DNA from: SVTX01 sp045602385
GTDB taxonomy: Bacteria > Bacillota > Clostridia > Oscillospirales > CAG-272
Assembly: GCA_045602385.1 (NCBI GenBank)
Contig: JAZSBL010000010.1
Location: 26,512-90,511 of the forward strand
Reading direction: 5' to 3'
Length of the DNA stretch: 64,000 nt
How positions within the stretch are numbered: the stretch's first letter is position 1; the number at the start of each line of letters is the position of its first letter. Under the pieces are notes generated by a model that did not search any database, was not told where the DNA came from, and worked only from the letters and a program-made list of their open reading frames with translations. A program made the position numbers and the translations under genes. Shown piece after piece: positions 48,712-57,443 of this stretch.

Positions 48712-50556
48712 TTATCCTTTATCTTTTTTGAAATAGTCAACTATATTTTCGGCATCCGCGCGGCTTATTCCCTTTACCGCCGCAAGCGTTTCGACATTCG
48801 CGCCCTTGACCGCGGTATAGCCGCCAAGCGCCTTGAGCAGTGCCTTTGCCTTGGCATCTCCGATGCCCTTTATCTTAGTCAGCGACGATTTTGTCAAGGT
48901 TTTGCTCTTTGCCGCCGTCATCTTTGAAACCGTGTATCTATGGACCTCCTCCTGGAGCTTGTAGATAAATACAAAGAGCGCGTTTTCCTTGGCTATGCTT
49001 ATCTCCTCCGAGTCGGTACACAGCGCGCGCGTTTTATGGAAATCGTCCTTTACCATACCGAATACGGGAACCTCTATTCCCATTTCACAAAGCAGCTCCT
49101 TGACCACCGACACGTGTCCGCGGCCGCCGTCAAGCAAAACAAGGTCGGGAAGATTCTTAAACGAGCCCTCCTCGTCCTCAAGGTGGGCAAATCTACGCGC
49201 GAGCGCCTCGCGCATGCTCGCGTAGTCGTCGGTGCCCTCGGTTACGCTCTTTATCTTGAAGCTTCGGTAATCGGCGCGCTTTAGCTTTCCGTCCTCGCAC
49301 ACTATCATTCCCGCGGTGATATGCTCATGCCCTATATTTGATATATCGTATGCCTCTATCCTCTCGGGGTAAAATTCAAGCCCGAGTATCTCCATAAGGC
49401 GCAGAAGGACCTTTTCGTCCTTTTCCGCAGACTCTCTGTATTCCCTTGCCCTCTCGGACGCGTTGTCGCGCACCATATCGCAAAGCGTCTTCATATCTCC
49501 CCTCTCGGGTGTGCGCAGGCTTACCTTACGGCCCGCAAGCTCTGAGAGATAGCTGCTTATCAGCTCGCCCTCGGCATCCTCAAGCTCAAAGGAAAGAAGT
49601 ATGCTCTTTGGAATATATTCGCGGACTCTGTAAAGCTCGCATATAAACGCCGCTATGTTCGTTTCATCCACTATTCTGTCTTTGCCGAAAACGAACTCCG
49701 CCTTATCGCTTACCGCTCCGTTTCTGATATAGAATACCGATATGCAGGAGCATACGTCGTCCTGATAAAGCGCGATCACATCGTGCTCCGCGTCGGGTGA
49801 TGCCACCACCTTTTGCTTCTGCCCGAGCTTATCCAGCGCAGCTAACGTATCGCGGTATTTTGCCGCGACCTCATACCTTTCGGTCTCCGCCGCCTCAAGC
49901 ATCTTCTGCTCAAGCTCGCGCTTGACTTGCGACGTATTGCCGCGCAGGACCTCCGTGGCGTATTTTATCTTCTCCGCGTATTCATCCGCGCTTATATTGC
50001 CCGTGCAAACACCGCAGCATTTTTTAAGCTGGTAATATAGGCAAGGTCTTTCCTTTCCTATATCCTTGGGGAAGCTCCGCTTACAGGTGGGAAGTCCCAG
50101 CACCGCGGACAGGGTGTTTATTACCGAATACACCGTGGCAGTTCCTGAATAAGGGCCGAAGTATTTGCCCTTGTCGTTCTCCCTTTTTCTCGTCATAATA
50201 AGACGGGGATACTCTCCCTCGCTTATCTTGATATAGGGATAGGACTTTGCATCCTTAAGTCTTATGTTATACTTTGGCGAATACTGCTTGATAAGCGTAT
50301 TCTCAAGCGAGAGCGCCTCTATCTCAGTGTCGCAGACGTAATAGTCGAAGTCCTTGACCTGGCGCACCATATTCGCCGTTTTTATATTCTTTTCGCTATT
50401 TTGAAAATACTGTGAGACCCTGTTTTTCAGCTTGCGCGATTTTCCTACGTAAATAACGCTCCCCGCCGCGTTTTTCATGATGTAAACGCCGGGGCGCAGA
50501 GGCAGCGCATTCGCCTTTTGCAGCAATATTTTATTTTCGGATTCCCTTATTGCCAT
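48712..50556 (-). CDS. uvrC: Excinuclease ABC subunit C
   Basis: Makes both incisions in nucleotide excision repair. The 614-aa protein has the N-terminal GIY-YIG nuclease domain (PGVYIMKNAAGSVIYVGKS, about 21-39), a cysteine region, the UVR domain near 205-240, the RNase H-like C-terminal nuclease (EAYDISNIGHEHITAGMIV) and a terminal helix-hairpin-helix pair (KIKGIGDAKAKALL). uvrA and uvrB are about 5-10 kb away in the same orientation. Confidence 0.96.
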   Translation of the reverse strand: MAIRESENKILLQKANALPLRPGVYIMKNAAGSVIYVGKSRKLKNRVSQYFQNSEKNIKTANMVRQVKDFDYYVCDTEIEALSLENTLIKQYSPKYNIRLKDAKSYPYIKISEGEYPRLIMTRKRENDKGKYFGPYSGTATVYSVINTLSAVLGLPTCKRSFPKDIGKERPCLYYQLKKCCGVCTGNISADEYAEKIKYATEVLRGNTSQVKRELEQKMLEAAETERYEVAAKYRDTLAALDKLGQKQKVVASPDAEHDVIALYQDDVCSCISVFYIRNGAVSDKAEFVFGKDRIVDETNIAAFICELYRVREYIPKSILLSFELEDAEGELISSYLSELAGRKVSLRTPERGDMKTLCDMVRDNASERAREYRESAEKDEKVLLRLMEILGLEFYPERIEAYDISNIGHEHITAGMIVCEDGKLKRADYRSFKIKSVTEGTDDYASMREALARRFAHLEDEEGSFKNLPDLVLLDGGRGHVSVVKELLCEMGIEVPVFGMVKDDFHKTRALCTDSEEISIAKENALFVFIYKLQEEVHRYTVSKMTAAKSKTLTKSSLTKIKGIGDAKAKALLKALGGYTAVKGANVETLAAVKGISRADAENIVDYFKKDKG

Positions 50557-50580
50557 TTCTGCCTCCTTAAAAAATTTTTT

Positions 50581-50620
50581 AAAAAAATAACGGGGCTGTA
50601 CAGTTTAAAGTCCAGCCCCA
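50581..50620 (-). terminator. Intrinsic terminator of the HPr gene
   Basis: Stem GGGGCTG/CAGCCCC (50613-50619 with 50592-50598) with a 14-base loop and a T-rich tail on the minus strand. Confidence 0.85.
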
Positions 50621-50639
50621 TTTCTTTGATTGCGGTTTA

Positions 50640-50903
50640 TTACTCGTTAAATCCCGAATTGATGAGAGAAACGAGACCGTCTATCGCTGCGTCCTCGTCC
50701 TGTCCGTCAGCAGAAAGCGTAACGGTCATTCCCTTTGCAATTCCAAGAGAAAGCACGCCAAGCAAGCTCTTTGCGTTTACCTTGCGGTTATCCTTCTCAA
50801 TAAGAATCGTGCTCTTATAAAAGTTAGCCTTCTGGATAAAGAAGGTAGCGGGACGCGCGTGAAGTCCGCTGGAATTGGTTATCATAATCTCACAAGTTTT
50901 CAT
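50640..50903 (-). CDS. ptsH: HPr family phosphocarrier protein
   Basis: Phosphotransferase-system carrier of 87 residues. The catalytic histidine lies in SGLHARPAT (His15-equivalent) and the regulatory serine region reads NAKSLLGVLSLGI (Ser46-equivalent), so both phosphorylation sites are present; this argues for HPr rather than Crh, which lacks the histidine. No enzyme I gene is nearby. A promoter is just upstream and a terminator just downstream, so the gene is monocistronic. Confidence 0.92.
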   Translation of the reverse strand: MKTCEIMITNSSGLHARPATFFIQKANFYKSTILIEKDNRKVNAKSLLGVLSLGIAKGMTVTLSADGQDEDAAIDGLVSLINSGFNE

Positions 50904-50951
50904 TGTTAATACCTCATATACGTATTGAAGACAGTTTCAGTTCTATATTTA

Positions 50952-50980
50952 AGTATAGCAGAATGTCAAGTCAAAATCAA
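50952..50980 (-). promoter_or_regulatory. Promoter of the HPr gene
   Basis: Minus-strand TTGATT (50975-50980) and TATACT (50952-50957) with a 17-bp spacer. A TTGACA inside the spacer suggests an alternative register. Confidence 0.6.
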
Positions 50981-51076
50981 GAGGTAATAATGTACATATT
51001 TGAACACCTTGCAAGTCTTTTTTGTTGCAGTTTATACAATAAAAACCATAAAATGCACTTGCAAGCCTGTATTTTC

Positions 51077-51553
51077 TTAATTTGATGCAACCTCTATGCT
51101 CTTAACGGTGATCTTTAAAACTGCGGTGTCGGTATAAACGTCAAGTGTGGAGCCCACGGTGATATTTCTGTCATTTACCACGTAGTATTCACCGTCCTGC
51201 GCCTTGTGCGCATCCTCGTGAAGGCGAAGCGTACCGCAAATGGTGATAATTCCGCTCTCCTCGGTTTGCTTCTTATATACCGCGCCGTGAGTATCGCTTG
51301 TATCAGAGTCAAAAAGATTGCCAAGCTGTGTCTGATCTGCGGTAAGGTAGACCGCACTGCCGTTTCCGAGATAGTTAAGTATTCCCTCGTCCTCAACCTC
51401 AGCCTCAAAGCTTACTATAATATTACTCTGGCTGTCGGATTCCTCCTTTGCCACCTCGGTATATATGCGATATCCCGCAGTTCCGATAAGAGCAACGAGC
51501 AAGAGTATTATAACAACGTCAATGACGTTAAGTCTTTTTCTTTCTTTTTTCAT
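51077..51553 (-). CDS. DUF4330 domain protein, membrane anchored
   Basis: A 158-aa protein with a cytoplasmic lysine/arginine-rich start, one transmembrane helix (about residues 9-29, IDVVIILLLVALIGTAGYRIY) and an extracytoplasmic beta-rich domain containing YLTADQTQLGNL and ending VNDRNITVGSTLDVYTDTAVLKITVKSIE. This matches DUF4330, of unknown function, often found near polysaccharide genes. The ATG at 51553 has GGAGG 9 nt upstream; an earlier GTG is too close to that site. It follows the related 208-aa protein by 1 bp. Confidence 0.75.
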   Translation of the reverse strand: MKKERKRLNVIDVVIILLLVALIGTAGYRIYTEVAKEESDSQSNIIVSFEAEVEDEGILNYLGNGSAVYLTADQTQLGNLFDSDTSDTHGAVYKKQTEESGIITICGTLRLHEDAHKAQDGEYYVVNDRNITVGSTLDVYTDTAVLKITVKSIEVASN

Positions 51554-51554
51554 A

Positions 51555-52181
51555 TTATTCACCCTCCACGGAAAGCGCAGTTACAAGCACGTTGTAAAGA
51601 TTGGTCTCCCCACAACGCAACGCGGCATACTTACTTCCAACCGCAAGACGGCTATCGCCTACCGAATAGCCCTCTCCGTCTCTGTGCTTAACGCTTGCCT
51701 GTACAGTCAGGATGACCTTTCCACCGTTATTGCCCGGCTGATCTCCGGGATCCTTGACAGTCTTGACCCCTGTAATCTTACCGAAATACACCGAGTTGTC
51801 TGCAACGTCCATGAAAAGCTCCCCGCCCTCCAGAGATTTATATGTATCCGGATCGTCAAGGACAGACACCGTTATCTGATACTCCACGTCAACTCCGTCA
51901 TAGTCGTTGGAATAATATCTGAACAAAAGATAAGAGCCGATTATGACCGCCAACACGAGCACGAGCATCAATATGCCCGCGATAATATCAACCGCAACGG
52001 GAAGCTTTTTCTTTACCTTCACGGCAGAGCCCACGGGGCGCTCCTTTATCTTCTTTCCGACAAAAAGCTCCGTGCGCAGGCCAACCACGGGATTTTCCTT
52101 CGCCTTTTTTGTCGAGTCGGCGCTTTTAAGTCCCTGCGCCTGTTCGTCTTTTTTATATTTGTTTATTTCAGCCATAGCCAT
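51555..52181 (-). CDS. Membrane-anchored protein of DUF4330-like layout
   Basis: A 208-aa protein with a charged cytoplasmic region (residues 1-58), one transmembrane helix (about 62-85, VDIIAGILMLVLVLAVIIGSYLLF, broken here into its parts VDIIAGIL and VLAVIIGSYLLF) and an extracytoplasmic domain with GGELFMDVADNSVYFGKITGVKTV and GSKYAALRCG. The order resembles the neighbouring DUF4330 protein, and the two may be paralogues. Two in-frame ATGs (52181, 52175) are both served by AAGGAAGG. Function unknown; linked to the O-antigen ligase-like gene upstream. Confidence 0.65.
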   Translation of the reverse strand: MAMAEINKYKKDEQAQGLKSADSTKKAKENPVVGLRTELFVGKKIKERPVGSAVKVKKKLPVAVDIIAGILMLVLVLAVIIGSYLLFRYYSNDYDGVDVEYQITVSVLDDPDTYKSLEGGELFMDVADNSVYFGKITGVKTVKDPGDQPGNNGGKVILTVQASVKHRDGEGYSVGDSRLAVGSKYAALRCGETNLYNVLVTALSVEGE

Positions 52182-52216
52182 TACCTTCCTTTCTTATCGG
52201 TAGAAAAGCTATTTTG

Positions 52217-54193
52217 TCAATTGTAAAACAGGACCGAAACGTCCTTTGAGTCCTCGCTTGAGGTAAACTCCGCGTCGCGTATGCGGTCTCTTTCGTTTCC
52301 AAGTCTGATATATCCCATCAGAACTCCGGTAAACGCCCAGAAGAAATACATTACTCTTACGTCTATCCATATTCCATAGACAAAGCCAAGCAAAAGCGAT
52401 CCTATTATTCCGCAATATAACGCAAGGGCATTTCCCCTCTGCTCCTTGCTGTCAGAGGATATAAAGAAGCCAAGGCTTCTCTTTATGAGGAATATGAGGA
52501 ATACGACAAATGCCACAAGTCCGAATATTCCCGACCAGCATACTATCTGCAGCCAGAGTGACATCGGCTGTGTTGCGCCGGCGGACTCCACGCTTGCATA
52601 AGGAGCAAACGCTGACGTAAATGCATGCTCTCCCACACCGATACCGAAGATATTTCCGTCAAGAATCATTCTCACCGCATCGTGGGTGACGCTTGAGTGA
52701 AGCTCCGCATCGGGCATGCCCGCAGGCATATATTCCATAAGAATTTGGGAAATATCGGGTATGCCGAGATACTCTACCCCATAAGGATAAAGAAGCGCTA
52801 TTATTCCAACCGGAATGATCGCGAATATCGTTGCGGTCATGGTCTTATGACTGCATATGAACCAGAACAGAATAAGCTCGATCAGAAGCGCGATTATGAT
52901 CTCGTAGTGACTGCACATCCAAGCGGCAGCGAACAGAATAATGCCGCCGACCGTGACGAGCGCGACTCCCCTGAAGCTCTTGCGCTTGATAATGTACGCC
53001 GAGAACAACGGGAAAACGAGAAGCGCGAACATACCGAACACCACTCCGTCATCCAATATATAGAGCATGTTTTCCTCTGTTATATTTGAGATCGCGGGGG
53101 TGAAGGTGTCTATTATTCTTGCAGAGAGTCCGTTATACGTACTCTCAATGATTCCTACAAAGCAAAGGATAAGGAAGGATGCGGTGACCGTCTTAAGACA
53201 TGCCGACAGCATCTTCTCGGTGTTTACAAGATTGTACGTCAGAAGAAATCCGCCAAGGATATATACGACTGCAGAAAGTGAATCCGCAAACGCTCTGGGG
53301 CCGCCACCTGTAAACATTCCGCCAACCGCGATAAATCCGCAGAAAAGCATTACCATGGTTATCTCGGGGGACAAGGTAAAGGTTCTCTTTCTCTGGAACA
53401 CCTTGCAGAAATATGACACGGCAGTTATCAATATCATGATAAACAGCACAACGTGCGGGCTTGGCAGATACTGCATAAACGGCAGTGCCGCCAAGGTGAT
53501 TATAATTCCAGTTTCCGGGAATGCGAAGATCAAAAATACCGCCGTCAGGCAAAGGAAAAGTATCGGGATATAAAGCGGATTGGTAAAATACGACACCACT
53601 CCGCACGCAATACCAAGCAACGCCGCAACGAATACGCACACCGTTCCGCCATACTGCTTTTTGACCTTCAGTCTTTCCTCCGGCACGCAAAGAAGATCGC
53701 GTATTATCTTGCCGACAAATCTGCTTGCCGCAAGCGCCGGAACCGCCGACTTTGAGGAGAACAGAAGCGGTAGGGCCGCTACCATTATCACTCCCGAAAA
53801 TATGACCGCGTATTTGTCAAAATACGTAAAATCGCTGATAAATGCGGGGATAAGATACGCTATCGCAGAGATAAGCCCGTAGAACACGAAGAACATTCCG
53901 AAAACGTTCAGCTTGACCGATGCCAGGAAGGTTCGTATGAACAGAAGCGTTCTTGAGGACACGCTCTTCTCCATCAATGCCTCAGGATATTTAAAAAGCC
54001 TGTTCTCCGCCCTTACCTTCTTTTCCTCCAGCGTTTTCGCAAGCATGCTTCTCTTGCACAGCGTGTCGTTTGAGGAGAGCATATCGCCTACTCTGCCGTT
54101 AACGAAGAACGAATAAATCCCGGCGGTAAATCTGTTTGCCAAACCGTGTAAAAGCGAGGAACGCTTTTTGCTTTTTGCCTTTTTAAGTGCCAT
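52217..54193 (-). CDS. O-antigen ligase-like (Wzy_C) polytopic membrane protein
   Basis: A 658-aa membrane protein with roughly twelve or more hydrophobic segments starting at about residue 90, after an 85-residue charged cytoplasmic N-terminus. A long extracytoplasmic loop at about 480-550 (with GIGVGEHAFTSAFAPYASVESAG and flanking helices) fits the Wzy_C loop that joins polysaccharide to its acceptor. Likely polymerase/ligase for a cell-surface glycan. The next genes encode two DUF4330-type proteins, which may be partners. No glycosyltransferases are nearby, so the glycan is unknown. Confidence 0.75.
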   Translation of the reverse strand: MALKKAKSKKRSSLLHGLANRFTAGIYSFFVNGRVGDMLSSNDTLCKRSMLAKTLEEKKVRAENRLFKYPEALMEKSVSSRTLLFIRTFLASVKLNVFGMFFVFYGLISAIAYLIPAFISDFTYFDKYAVIFSGVIMVAALPLLFSSKSAVPALAASRFVGKIIRDLLCVPEERLKVKKQYGGTVCVFVAALLGIACGVVSYFTNPLYIPILFLCLTAVFLIFAFPETGIIITLAALPFMQYLPSPHVVLFIMILITAVSYFCKVFQRKRTFTLSPEITMVMLFCGFIAVGGMFTGGGPRAFADSLSAVVYILGGFLLTYNLVNTEKMLSACLKTVTASFLILCFVGIIESTYNGLSARIIDTFTPAISNITEENMLYILDDGVVFGMFALLVFPLFSAYIIKRKSFRGVALVTVGGIILFAAAWMCSHYEIIIALLIELILFWFICSHKTMTATIFAIIPVGIIALLYPYGVEYLGIPDISQILMEYMPAGMPDAELHSSVTHDAVRMILDGNIFGIGVGEHAFTSAFAPYASVESAGATQPMSLWLQIVCWSGIFGLVAFVVFLIFLIKRSLGFFISSDSKEQRGNALALYCGIIGSLLLGFVYGIWIDVRVMYFFWAFTGVLMGYIRLGNERDRIRDAEFTSSEDSKDVSVLFYN

Positions 54194-54231
54194 ATTTCTC
54201 CTCCCTTCAAAATCTTATTGACCGTGAGAGA

Positions 54232-54930
54232 TCACTTCTCCAACAGGTCGGGGCGCTGTCTTTCGGTAAGCTCCCTTGCGCTCTCGTCGCGCCATTTGTC
54301 TATATTTGCGTGATGTCCCGATATAAGCACGTCGGGAACCTTTACGCCGTGAAATTCATAGGGCCTTGTATACTGCGGATATTCAAGCATTCCCGACGAA
54401 ATGCTCTCCTTCTCGTAGCACTCCGGATCTGAAAGCACACCGTCAAGCAGCCTTGAAACGCAGTCCACGAGTATCGCCGCGGGTACCTCGCCGCCCGTAA
54501 GAACGAAATCTCCTATTGAAATCTCCTCGTCTACGATCTCGTCGATTATACGTCTGTCAACGCCCTCGTAGTGTCCGCAAAGGATTATTATATTCTCTTC
54601 CTCTGAAAGCTCCTCGGCCTTCTTCTGGTTCAAGACCTTTCCCGCGGGCGACATGTATATCACACGTCTTTTTTCGGGGACGAAGCACGCCTCTGCCTGC
54701 TCCTTGAGTATAGCTGAATAGCAATTATATATAGGGGGCGCCATCATAAGCATTCCCTTGCCGCCGCCATAGGGTGTATCATCCACCCTTCGGTGCTTGT
54801 CCTCGGAATAATCTCTTATATTGTAAAGGTTTATCTCGACAGCTCCGCTCTTCTGCGCCCTGCCGATTATGCTCTCCCTGAGTATGTTATCCACCATATC
54901 GGGAAAGAGCGTCATTATATCAAATCTCAT
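54232..54930 (-). CDS. trmD: tRNA (guanine(37)-N1)-methyltransferase TrmD
   Basis: Methylates G37 of tRNAs reading CNN codons and prevents frameshifting. The 232-aa protein begins MRFDIMTLFPDM and has the SPOUT knot segments ILCGHYEGVDRRI and EISIGDFVLTGGEVPA, and a terminal block VPDVLISGHHANIDKWR. The ATG at 54930 has GAGG 6 nt upstream; a TTG 12 bp earlier is less likely. Eight bp after rimM; rpsP and rplS, the usual neighbours, are absent. Confidence 0.96.
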   Translation of the reverse strand: MRFDIMTLFPDMVDNILRESIIGRAQKSGAVEINLYNIRDYSEDKHRRVDDTPYGGGKGMLMMAPPIYNCYSAILKEQAEACFVPEKRRVIYMSPAGKVLNQKKAEELSEEENIIILCGHYEGVDRRIIDEIVDEEISIGDFVLTGGEVPAAILVDCVSRLLDGVLSDPECYEKESISSGMLEYPQYTRPYEFHGVKVPDVLISGHHANIDKWRDESARELTERQRPDLLEK

Positions 54931-54938
54931 ATTTTGCC

Positions 54939-55454
54939 TCAATCGTCACTTAAAAGTCCGGGAATCACCTCAACGAATATTCCCTTGTCAAGGTCGATCC
55001 TCTTTACGAATTCCTTGACCGCGGGCATCATACGCTCGCCTTCTGCGGTCTTAACTACGTAAATGTCGGATGCGCCGCGGTTTATAACATCTACCACCTT
55101 GCCGTAGGTCGCACCGCTTACGTTGTCTATAACGGGAAGTCCTATAAGATCTGCAATAAAGAAATCGCCCTTTTTAAGCTTGAAATCCTCGCGCGCCGCG
55201 TAAAGCGTCTTGCCTTTATAGGTCATAGCCTTATCTATGTCGTCAACGCCCTCAAGAGATGCAAGCACGAAGCTTTTAAAGACAGAGGCATGGAGAACCT
55301 TTATCTCCTTGTACGCTCCGCCCTCATAAAGGTAAACTCTCTTAAGTCCCGCCAATACGGAGGGGCTGTCACAGAGAGATTCAAGCTTTACGTCGCCACG
55401 TACGCCGTGTGTATTTATGATTATCGCACATTCAAGATATTTTTTCTTTTCCAT
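54939..55454 (-). CDS. rimM: Ribosome maturation factor RimM
   Basis: Assists assembly of the 30S head through S19. The 171-aa protein has an N-terminal beta-barrel (IINTHGVRGDVKLE) and a PRC-barrel (FIADLIGLPVIDN and ASDIYVVKTAEGERMMPAV). Forms an operon with trmD from its own promoter. Confidence 0.94.
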   Translation of the reverse strand: MEKKKYLECAIIINTHGVRGDVKLESLCDSPSVLAGLKRVYLYEGGAYKEIKVLHASVFKSFVLASLEGVDDIDKAMTYKGKTLYAAREDFKLKKGDFFIADLIGLPVIDNVSGATYGKVVDVINRGASDIYVVKTAEGERMMPAVKEFVKRIDLDKGIFVEVIPGLLSDD

Positions 55455-55503
55455 TGCTTTTTACTCACCCAAACAACATTTTCCCATATTAATATATAGA
55501 AAC

Positions 55504-55532
55504 ATTATATCACACTTATTTTAGAATTGCAA
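55504..55532 (-). promoter_or_regulatory. Promoter of rimM-trmD
   Basis: Minus-strand TTGCAA (55527-55532) and TATAAT (55504-55509), 17-bp spacer; divergent from the yajC promoter. Confidence 0.78.
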
Positions 55533-55613
55533 CATATTCCCAAACTTTTCTTCAAAAAGCAATATCTTTTTACCGAACATTGCCTTGTATATAAAAAATT
55601 TACAAATATACCG

Positions 55614-55642
55614 TTGAAATTTGATTTTCCCGTAGCTATAAT
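55614..55642 (+). promoter_or_regulatory. Promoter of yajC
   Basis: TTGAAA (55614-55619), 17 bp, TATAAT (55637-55642). Confidence 0.85.
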
Positions 55643-55679
55643 ATAAAGGATGTTCAACTTGAAGAAAGGAATTAGTAAA

Positions 55680-56003
55680 ATGATTTTTGCTTTGTCAGAC
55701 ACAGCTAATGCAGGCGCAGATCTTCTTTCCATGCTCCCCATGATCCTTATCATAGGCGTTATGATCGTTTTCATGGTGATCAGCGCTCGCAAGCAGAAAA
55801 AGCAGGACCAGGAGATAGCAAACATGCGCAACAATCTCCAGGTTGGAGATGAGGTTACAACGATCGGCGGTATCATCGGTAGAATCGTAAGCATCAAGGA
55901 AGAAACATGCGTTATCGAGACAAGCCGTGACGGCACGAAGATCCGTTTTCTCAAAAGCGCTATCAGCCGCGTTGACGTAAAGGCTGAGGACACCATAGGC
56001 TAA
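55680..56003 (+). CDS. yajC: Preprotein translocase subunit YajC
   Basis: A 107-aa accessory membrane protein of the Sec translocon. One transmembrane helix (about residues 17-37) is followed by the family pattern ARKQKKQDQEIANMRNNLQVGDEVTTIGGIIGRIVSI. The ATG at 55680 follows AAAGGA at 9 nt; an ATG 30 bp upstream is directly adjacent to its only candidate site and is less likely. It is followed by the hairpin that holds the start of the TIGR04086 gene. The secDF genes are not in this window. Confidence 0.93.
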   Translation: MIFALSDTANAGADLLSMLPMILIIGVMIVFMVISARKQKKQDQEIANMRNNLQVGDEVTTIGGIIGRIVSIKEETCVIETSRDGTKIRFLKSAISRVDVKAEDTIG

Positions 56004-56021
56004 TATCAATGTCATAAAAAC

Positions 56022-56073
56022 GCCTCCGGGTTGCATATATTTCCTTACGAATATATGTCACGGAGGCCTTTTT
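56022..56073 (+). promoter_or_regulatory. Terminator-like hairpin containing the ribosome binding site of the TIGR04086 gene
   Basis: GCCTCCG (56022-56028) pairs with CGGAGGC (56061-56067), with further pairing of ATATAT/ATATAT-type arms in the loop, followed by CTTTTT and ATG at 56074. GGAGG at 56062-56066 is in the 3' arm. Probably ends the yajC transcript and limits entry into the next gene. Confidence 0.75.
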
Positions 56074-56577
56074 ATGTTTAATGAACGAACAAGGATAAAG
56101 GGTGGATTGCCAACGGTACGAAGCCGCGCGGCTTGCGCGGCATGCAAAAGAGACAGAGAGGATACTCCTCTTTTTAAAAAGATTATGCTATCATCGCTTT
56201 GGGGACTTGGCGCAAGCCTCTTGTGTGGCATAATACTTGTAAGTATAGTCTCTGCCATAGCCTGCCTAAGCCCCGACCCGCTATCATTGATCTTCCCTTT
56301 GGCGCTTCTTGCGCTATTGCCCTCAAATTTCCTGGGCGGGTTTATCTCTGCAAAGAGATGCCGCGTATCCGCGCTTTCCTGCGGTATCACAACGGCGGCT
56401 ATGTGGATCGCATTGTCGCTTGTCGGCGCGCTTTGCCTTTGGAGCGTTCCCTCATCGGGATATACGGTATGGCAAGGGATACTTTTACACTGCCTATCGG
56501 TCGCGTTCTGCATGCTTGGAGCCGCCGCGGGCGGTATAAAGCGGGTCCGTTCACGCAAGAAAAGACGTTTTGGGTAA
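56074..56577 (+). CDS. TIGR04086 family membrane protein
   Basis: A 167-aa protein with a basic N-terminal region of about 35 residues, four hydrophobic helices (about 38-62, 68-92, 100-122, 128-152) and a basic end. The spacing of small residues (GLGASLLCG, LGGFISAKR, GAAAGGI) matches the TIGR04086 group, which is often next to yajC in Clostridia; function unknown, possibly sporulation related. Its ribosome binding site is in the hairpin before it, and a strong terminator follows. Confidence 0.78.
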   Translation: MFNERTRIKGGLPTVRSRAACAACKRDREDTPLFKKIMLSSLWGLGASLLCGIILVSIVSAIACLSPDPLSLIFPLALLALLPSNFLGGFISAKRCRVSALSCGITTAAMWIALSLVGALCLWSVPSSGYTVWQGILLHCLSVAFCMLGAAAGGIKRVRSRKKRRFG

Positions 56578-56582
56578 AATAC

Positions 56583-56615
56583 AGGGTCACGGAATGAATC
56601 CGTGACCCTTTGGTG
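56583..56615. terminator. Intrinsic terminator between TIGR04086 gene and recO
   Basis: Perfect 11-bp stem AGGGTCACGGA/TCCGTGACCCT with a 5-base loop, then TTTGGTGTTTT. Shared by the convergent genes. Confidence 0.88.
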
Positions 56616-56617
56616 TT

Positions 56618-57418
56618 TTACGCCTTCAAAATTTGCTTGTAGAAAGCAAGCGAATCAAAGCTTCTCTCAAGGTGATTGAGTATGTAGCTTTCACAGGCAC
56701 TTGCAATCTCCTCGGTCTCTCCGTCGTCCTTGAGCTCAAATGAAAAGACCTTACCGTCCGCCGCGCTTACTATATATCGCATCGCGGCAAGCGCGCTTGA
56801 AGAAAGACCGCGAAGTATACTCGCCTCGGGAATATACTCAAATTCCTTTGATACCTCCACCCTCTTGTCGCCGCGCTTAGATAAGCAATCGGTGCAGATA
56901 AGCTTTCCTCCCATGATATCAAGATAGGTATAGTCCGAGAACTGCTCCTTGCAATAGGCGCAATAGGCAAGCTCCGGGCAATATCCCGATATAGCCGCCG
57001 CGCGAAGCTCAAAGACCGCCTTGATTATTCTCGCATCCTTTGTTCCTCTGCCGATAAGATAGAGCGAGTTTAACAACAGTCGCATTATGCTGTCGTCCTC
57101 GACACCCTCGTCGGTAAGCTCATTTGCGAGATCGCAAAGATAGGCGGCGAGCGAGATGCGCTCTATATCATTAGAAAGCTCGTAAAACGGATTTAACACC
57201 GAGCCTGATCGAAGCCAATAAAGGCTTCCCTTCTGACTTATCTCAAAATTTCCGTAAGTATAAAGCTGAGATATGGCGCGCATTTTGCTTGAGGGGGAGC
57301 GTCCTCCCTTTACCATAACGCCAATGCGACCGTGATCCTGTGTGATGATATTGAGCATCTTGTCGGATGCCCCAACGTCATACACGCGCGTTATAATACC
57401 GTTAGTCGCAAATTGCAT
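56618..57418 (-). CDS. recO: DNA repair protein RecO
   Basis: Mediator that helps RecA load on SSB-coated DNA in the RecFOR pathway. The 266-aa protein has the N-terminal OB-fold start GIITRVYDVGASDKMLNIITQDHGRI and a zinc site CAYCKEQF...CTDC at about 154-182. Ends next to a convergent terminator. Downstream of era in the conserved ybeY-era-recO block. Confidence 0.95.
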   Translation of the reverse strand: MQFATNGIITRVYDVGASDKMLNIITQDHGRIGVMVKGGRSPSSKMRAISQLYTYGNFEISQKGSLYWLRSGSVLNPFYELSNDIERISLAAYLCDLANELTDEGVEDDSIMRLLLNSLYLIGRGTKDARIIKAVFELRAAAISGYCPELAYCAYCKEQFSDYTYLDIMGGKLICTDCLSKRGDKRVEVSKEFEYIPEASILRGLSSSALAAMRYIVSAADGKVFSFELKDDGETEEIASACESYILNHLERSFDSLAFYKQILKA

Positions 57419-57443
57419 GGTATTTCCCTCTCCTCAAAAATGA

